Origin: Actinobacteria bacterium OV320
Lineage (GTDB): Bacteria; Actinomycetota; Actinomycetes; Streptomycetales; Streptomycetaceae
Assembly (NCBI GenBank): GCA_001298545.1
Contig: LJCX01000019.1
Span: 328,582 to 392,581 of the forward strand
DNA length: 64,000 bases
Direction: 5' to 3'
The translations under genes were made by a program, and so were the position numbers. Below are positions 60,035 to 64,000 of this stretch, piece after piece; position 1 is the first letter of the stretch; every line of letters begins with the position of its first letter. Below the pieces are notes generated by a model. It made no database searches, was not told the origin of the DNA, and worked only from the letters and a program-made list of their open reading frames with translations.

Positions 60035-61069
60035 GTGCAGGACTCTCCACCTTCGGCCGCCCTGGTGGTCGGCGTCGACGTGGGCGGCACCAAAACCCAT
60101 CTCCGCGCCCTCACGGGCGACGCCGTCGTGACCGACCACGTCCGCGCCAGCGCCGGCTGGCGGCCGCACGACACGGCCGCCGCCGCACGTTGGCTCACCC
60201 GCCTCGTCCACGAGACGCTGCCCGAGGGCGTGCGCCCGGCCGCCTTCGCCGTGGGCGCGCACGCCTGCGAGACACCCCGCCAGTGCGCGGACATCCGCGA
60301 TGCCCTTCAGCTCTCCCTCGGCGTGCCCGCGCGCGTGGTGGGCGACGCCGAACTGCTCGTGCCCGCCGCCGGACTCGACAAGGGCGTCGGCCTCGTGGCC
60401 GGCACCGGCTCGGTGGCGGTGGGCCGGCTCCCGGGCGGCGACCCCGTCCAGGTAGGCGGCTGGGGCGCGGTCCTCGGCGACGAGGGCGGCGGCGCCGGTC
60501 TGGTCCGCGAGGCGGCCCGGGCCGTATGGGCGGCCCACGACCGCGGCGAGGAACCCGGAGCCCTGGCCCGGGGCCTTCTCGCCGCTTTCGGCGTCCCCGA
60601 GGTCCCGGCGCTCGGCGCGGCCCTGGAGGGCGCCTCGGACGTCTCCGCCGAGTGGGGTCGGCACGCGCCCGCCGTCTTCGCGGCTGCGGCCGACGGCTCC
60701 GCGCTCGCCCGCTCCGTGATCGCCGACGCCGGTGCGGCGCTCGCCGCGCTCGTCACCCGCCTGGCCGCACGCGGCGTCGCGGTCGACGACGTGGTCGTGG
60801 CGGGCGGCACGGTGCTCGGCCAGCCGGCGCTCTACGAGACGTTCGCCGCCGCGCTCGCCGACGTGCTGCGGAGGGCGCGGCCGCAGCCGCTCACCGTCGG
60901 CGTCGCGGTCGACGACGTGGTCGTGGCGGGCGGCACGGTGCTCGGCCAGCCGGCGCTCTACGAGACGTTCGCCGCCGCGCTCGCCGACGTGCTGCCGAGG
61001 GCGCGGCCGCAGCCGCTCACCGTGCCGCCGGTCGAGGGCGCGGTGGCGTTGGCGCGTGCCCTCCTGTGA
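60035..61069 (+). CDS. BadF-type sugar kinase (GlcNAc kinase-like) with internal duplication
   Basis: The product is 344 aa, starting at GTG 60035 behind AAAGAGG. It has the ASKHA fold of the BadF / N-acetylglucosamine kinase group: phosphate-1 G-V-D-V-G-G-T-K-T-H (13-22), V-A-G-T-G-S in the phosphate-2 region, G-D-E-G-G-G-A, and the adenosine motif V-V-V-A-G-G-T-V. Residues 247-288 are repeated almost exactly as 289-330, so the adenosine motif occurs twice. Without the second copy the protein would be 302 aa, about normal. It probably phosphorylates the sugar released in this locus. Confidence 0.83.
   Translation: MQDSPPSAALVVGVDVGGTKTHLRALTGDAVVTDHVRASAGWRPHDTAAAARWLTRLVHETLPEGVRPAAFAVGAHACETPRQCADIRDALQLSLGVPARVVGDAELLVPAAGLDKGVGLVAGTGSVAVGRLPGGDPVQVGGWGAVLGDEGGGAGLVREAARAVWAAHDRGEEPGALARGLLAAFGVPEVPALGAALEGASDVSAEWGRHAPAVFAAAADGSALARSVIADAGAALAALVTRLAARGVAVDDVVVAGGTVLGQPALYETFAAALADVLRRARPQPLTVGVAVDDVVVAGGTVLGQPALYETFAAALADVLPRARPQPLTVPPVEGAVALARALL
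60773..61024. repeat. 126-bp tandem duplication inside the kinase gene
   Basis: 60773-60898 and 60899-61024 are near-identical, with a single difference seen (CTGCGGAGG against CTGCCGAGG). The unit is 42 codons and keeps the reading frame. Confidence 0.92.
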
Positions 61070-61293
61070 GGCGCGGGCCGCTCGTTCACCCGCAGGACAC
61101 GCACCGGTCGCCGGGTCATCGCGGAAGCGACACGACCCGGCCGTAGATCTTCGCTCGTACGCGTCTTCCGGCTCACACGTCGTCACAGGGCAGACGAGCC
61201 GCACCCGTTCGCACGTGCCCCGCACGTATCCCCACAGGTATCCCGCACGTCCTCCCCGGCCGCACGGCCGAAGAACTCGAGAGAGGCACACTC

Positions 61294-63210
61294 ATGCCGT
61301 CACCCGCCGGGCAGTCCACCCCCTCGGCCGTGAACAGAAGGCGCTTCCTGAAGGTCTCCTTCGGCGGCTCGGCTGCCCTGGTGGCCGCTCCGACGCTCGT
61401 CTCCTGGCTGGGCGCCGCCGACGCCAAGGCCGCCGCAGGCCCGCTGCCGTTCGTCGACGACTACAAGACGAACCTCACGACCAACCTCACGCCCGAGACC
61501 AACGCCGTGGTGCGGATCCTGGGCGGATTCGCCGAGGTGTGGAAGACGGGCGCCGCCTGGAACACCGGCACCCCGCTGCGCCCGGAGATACTGCGCGCCA
61601 ACATGCGCTACTGCATCGCGATCACCCGCTCCCGCACGGAGGCCGCGGGCCGGCAGGCGTTCGTCTACGACCGTCAGCACCAGAGCTACGCGATGATCGC
61701 CGGGCTCGGTCCCCTGACGGATCTCTACAAGACCGGCGCCAAGGCCGTCACGTCGATCACCAGCGCGCCGGACACCACTCCCGCCACCACGATCAGTGAC
61801 GCCGTGCCCGCGGACGCGCCCGCCGGCTCCGCCGTCGGCGCCGGCTCCTACACCTCCGACCTCGGTCAGGTCGCCAGGCTCGTCGACACCGTGCGCGGTC
61901 CGTTCGCCTCCGGCAACCCGGGCAAGTACGCCTTCCAGTACCCGCGTCCGTGGCGCATGAACGAGAACAGCGAGGTCGTCGACACCGGGAAGACCGATGC
62001 CCTCGGCTACCCGGTGTACGACTCGAAGGTGGTCGTCGTCCCGCAGCTGCTGCGCCAGCGCGGTACCTCCGCGACCGACGACGGCGGCTTCCCCAGCGGG
62101 CACACCAACGCCTTCCACCTGGCGTCGCTGGCGTTCGCGTACGCGGTGCCCGAGCGGTTCCAGGAGCTGGTGACCCGCGCCCTCGAACTCAGCCACACCC
62201 GGATCGTCTCCGGCATGCACTCCACGGTGGACGTCCTCGGCGGCCGCATCATGGCCACCGCCCTCGCCGCCGCCGCGCTCGCCGACCCGGCCAACGCCGC
62301 CCTCAAGGCGGCCGCCCGCGCCCAGGCCCTGGCCTACTTCACCGAGAAGACCGGCACCACGGCCGACACCCTGCCCGCCTACGCCCACTCCGACGCCTCG
62401 GACGCGTACGCCGACCGGGAGGCCAACGCACGGGCCAACGAGCCCCGTCTGACCTATGTCCTCGAACGCCAGGGCCGCAGGACGCCCCTCACCGTGCCCA
62501 AGGGCGCCGAGGTGCTGCTGGAGACCCGGCTGCCGTATCTGACGGCCGCCCAGCGCCGCGAGGTGCTGCGCACGACCGCGCTGCCCTCCGGGTACGTCAT
62601 GCTGGACGGCTTCGAGCAGTGGGGCCGGCTGAACCTGTTCGCCGCGGCGGACGGGTACGGCGCCTTCGACTCCGACGTCACGGTCACCCTGGACGCGTCG
62701 AAGGGCGGTTTCGACGCTGCCGACGTCTGGCGCCACGACATCGAGGGCGAGGGCGGCCTCACCAAGCGCGGCTCGGGCACGCTCACCCTGACCGGGCACA
62801 ACCGCTTCCACGGCGGCACGGTACTGGAGGAGGGCGTGCTCGTCGCCGGGCATGCCAACGCCCTCGGCCAGGGCGATGTGCGGCTGACCGGCGGCACGCT
62901 GCGCGCGGACGCCCCGGTGCGGGTGCGGGGCGCATGGGCCCAGGAGTCCGGCGCGGTGCTGGACCTGACATTGCGCGGGCACCACGGGCCCGTCCTCACG
63001 GTGTCCGGGCGGGTCCGGCTGGACCGGGGCGCCGTGCTGTCGCTGCGCCTGGACGCCGACCGGCCGCCGGCCGCGGGGACGACGGTCCCGGTGATCGACG
63101 CCTCGGCGCTGCGCGGGCAGTTCGACCGTGTCGAGCTGAACTCCGACCGCCTGCGCGCCGTACCCGTGTACACGGCAGACGGTCTGTCGGTACGACTCCT
63201 GAAGCGGTAA
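61294..63210 (+). CDS. Tat-exported PAP2 / haloperoxidase-type protein with b-strand repeat tail
   Basis: The product is 638 aa, starting at ATG 61294 behind GAGAGAGG. A twin-arginine signal (N-R15-R16-R-F-L-K plus hydrophobic core) ends near A-K-A-A-A. The PAP2 / vanadium haloperoxidase core follows, with P-S-G-H270 and R-I-V-S-G-M-H309-S-T-V-D; His309 is the phosphate- or vanadate-binding residue. The last 160 residues contain a PATR-type autotransporter-associated strand repeat (G-G-L-T-K-R-G-S-G-T-L-T-L-T-G, then F-H-G-G-T). It is most likely a secreted acid phosphatase; haloperoxidase activity is less likely. Confidence 0.85.
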   Translation: MPSPAGQSTPSAVNRRRFLKVSFGGSAALVAAPTLVSWLGAADAKAAAGPLPFVDDYKTNLTTNLTPETNAVVRILGGFAEVWKTGAAWNTGTPLRPEILRANMRYCIAITRSRTEAAGRQAFVYDRQHQSYAMIAGLGPLTDLYKTGAKAVTSITSAPDTTPATTISDAVPADAPAGSAVGAGSYTSDLGQVARLVDTVRGPFASGNPGKYAFQYPRPWRMNENSEVVDTGKTDALGYPVYDSKVVVVPQLLRQRGTSATDDGGFPSGHTNAFHLASLAFAYAVPERFQELVTRALELSHTRIVSGMHSTVDVLGGRIMATALAAAALADPANAALKAAARAQALAYFTEKTGTTADTLPAYAHSDASDAYADREANARANEPRLTYVLERQGRRTPLTVPKGAEVLLETRLPYLTAAQRREVLRTTALPSGYVMLDGFEQWGRLNLFAAADGYGAFDSDVTVTLDASKGGFDAADVWRHDIEGEGGLTKRGSGTLTLTGHNRFHGGTVLEEGVLVAGHANALGQGDVRLTGGTLRADAPVRVRGAWAQESGAVLDLTLRGHHGPVLTVSGRVRLDRGAVLSLRLDADRPPAAGTTVPVIDASALRGQFDRVELNSDRLRAVPVYTADGLSVRLLKR

Positions 63211-63306
63211 CACCCTTCGCGGCGGGAGCCGGTGCGCGGCGAGCCCCCGAGGCGGCCGCGCACCGGCTCCGGCCGCCGCCCGGCCGGTGTCACCGCAGGG
63301 CGGACG

Positions 63307-64000
63307 ATGGCAACCCAACCGCATCCGGTCCATCCGGTCCCGGAGACCACCCCCGACGCGGTGCCGGCGCGGCCCCCGCGGCCGGCCCGCCGGCGTCTGC
63401 TCGTCCCGGTCCTGGTGGCCGTCCTGCTGACCCAGATGGCCGTCGCGATGGTCACCACGGCGGTTCGGCAGACCCCGACCATCGACGAGCCGGTGTACGT
63501 CGCCGCGGCGGCCGGCTACCTGCACGAGCACCGGGTGCGGCTCAACCCGGAGCACCCGCCCCTCGGCAAACTCGTCGTCGCCGTCGGCGTGGCCCTCGCC
63601 CGCCCGCACGTCGATGCGTCGTTCACCGGCACCCAGGAGGCGGCGGGCCGGCACCTCCTCTACGAGTCCGGCAACGACCCCTGGCGGCTGATGCTGTGGG
63701 CCCGGCTGCCGGTGATCGCGCTCACCCTGCTGTTCGGCCTGGTGGTGTTCGCCTTCACCCGGGACCTCGCCGGGCCCGTCCCCGCGCTGACGGCGCTGGC
63801 CCTGTACGCCCTCTCCCCCGACGTCGTCGCGCACGGCTCACTGGCGACGCTCGACGTCCCGGCGGCGGGCTTCCTGCTGACCTCGGTGTGGCTGCTGTGG
63901 CGGGCCCGCCGCGGGCGCGCCCCGCCGCTGCCTGCCGCTCGCCGGGGCCGCGCTCGGCGCGGGGGCGCGCCCGCAAGTGGGGGAGGCGCCCGCGCGGCGC
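63307..64000 (+). CDS. GT39-like membrane glycosyltransferase, 3' end outside the window
   Basis: ATG 63307 opens a frame with no stop before the window ends (231 codons seen). After a Pro-rich start, a first helix (about 31-50) is followed by Q-T-P-T-I-D-E-P-V-Y and N-P-E-H-P-P-L-G-K-L, the external loop signature of dolichyl-phosphate-mannose-type (GT39) and related C-type transferases; the Asp-Glu pair is catalytic. Two more helices follow. Near 63920 the frame turns Arg/Gly-rich, while the next frame reads L-P-L-A-G-A-A-L-G-A, so a frameshift is possible there. Confidence 0.75.
   Translation, partial: MATQPHPVHPVPETTPDAVPARPPRPARRRLLVPVLVAVLLTQMAVAMVTTAVRQTPTIDEPVYVAAAAGYLHEHRVRLNPEHPPLGKLVVAVGVALARPHVDASFTGTQEAAGRHLLYESGNDPWRLMLWARLPVIALTLLFGLVVFAFTRDLAGPVPALTALALYALSPDVVAHGSLATLDVPAAGFLLTSVWLLWRARRGRAPPLPAARRGRARRGGAPASGGGARAA

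Noticed and set aside
61294..63210. Vanadium haloperoxidase as the primary call
   Set aside because: The shared PAP2 fold does not separate the two activities, and the extra Lys/Arg residues typical of vanadate enzymes are not clearly visible. Phosphatase is the safer reading.

Overview
The window is high-GC actinobacterial chromosome and almost certainly Streptomyces. Coding frames are strongly G/C-biased at the third position, GTG starts are common, and I saw no TTA codon in the frames I checked. The families present are typical of the genus: DUF1996, DUF5133, DUF5709 and DUF6461 proteins, LAL-type LuxR and PucR/CdaR regulators, a SpoIIE-type PP2C phosphatase, a MatB-like glycan synthase and a 20S proteasome beta subunit. 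I found no tRNA, rRNA, insertion sequence, integrase or CRISPR array, so this looks like chromosomal arm or accessory-metabolism sequence rather than an inserted element.

Layout. 1-4.3 kb: a secreted DUF1996 protein, a membrane protein, the remnant of an XRE-type regulator and a coiled-coil protein. 4.5-8.3 kb: a three-gene PaoABC-like molybdenum aldehyde oxidoreductase. 8.3-11.7 kb: a membrane protein, a DUF1232 protein, and a compact graspetide (ATP-grasp RiPP) locus made of a 63-aa precursor and its peptide ligase, followed by a convergent DUF5133 gene. 11.7-14.4 kb: an aldo/keto reductase and an ABC exporter. 14.4-19.7 kb: a tandem DNA duplication and a livFGHMK-type amino-acid importer. 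20.3-24.8 kb: a surface-polysaccharide operon (Ser-rich membrane protein, MatB-like deacetylase/glycosyltransferase fusion, acyltransferase). 25.2-34.8 kb: two PucR/CdaR regulators, a LAL regulator, a secreted cutinase of the TfCut2/LCC (PET hydrolase) type and a fold-III PLP decarboxylase. 35-46 kb: an oxidoreductase, a GNAT protein with a possible leader peptide, a membrane PP2C phosphatase, an MMPL transporter, SthA, an amino-acid permease and an unlinked second-type PrcB. 46.5-49.6 kb: a GH65 phosphorylase with beta-phosphoglucomutase. 50-51.4 kb: small genes. 51.4-61.1 kb: a sugar-import locus with two unassigned alpha/alpha-toroid enzymes, two permeases, a lipoprotein receptor, a ROK regulator and a BadF-type sugar kinase carrying a near-perfect 42-residue internal duplication. 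61.3-64 kb: a Tat-exported PAP2 phosphatase/haloperoxidase-like protein and the start of a GT39-like membrane protein that runs off the window.

How the genes work together. The clearest functional units are: (i) the precursor plus ATP-grasp pair, predicted to make a side-chain-crosslinked peptide; (ii) the PaoABC-like enzyme, whose genes are translationally coupled or nearly so; (iii) the liv operon, in which all neighbouring genes overlap by 4-8 bases; (iv) the MatB operon, with an AT-richer promoter region at its head; and (v) the oligosaccharide locus, where receptor and permeases import a glycan, two cytoplasmic toroid enzymes probably cleave it, a kinase phosphorylates the released sugar, and the ROK protein probably controls the unit through a palindrome that overlaps the kinase promoter. 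Assignments rest on reading motifs in the translated sequence. No database search was run.
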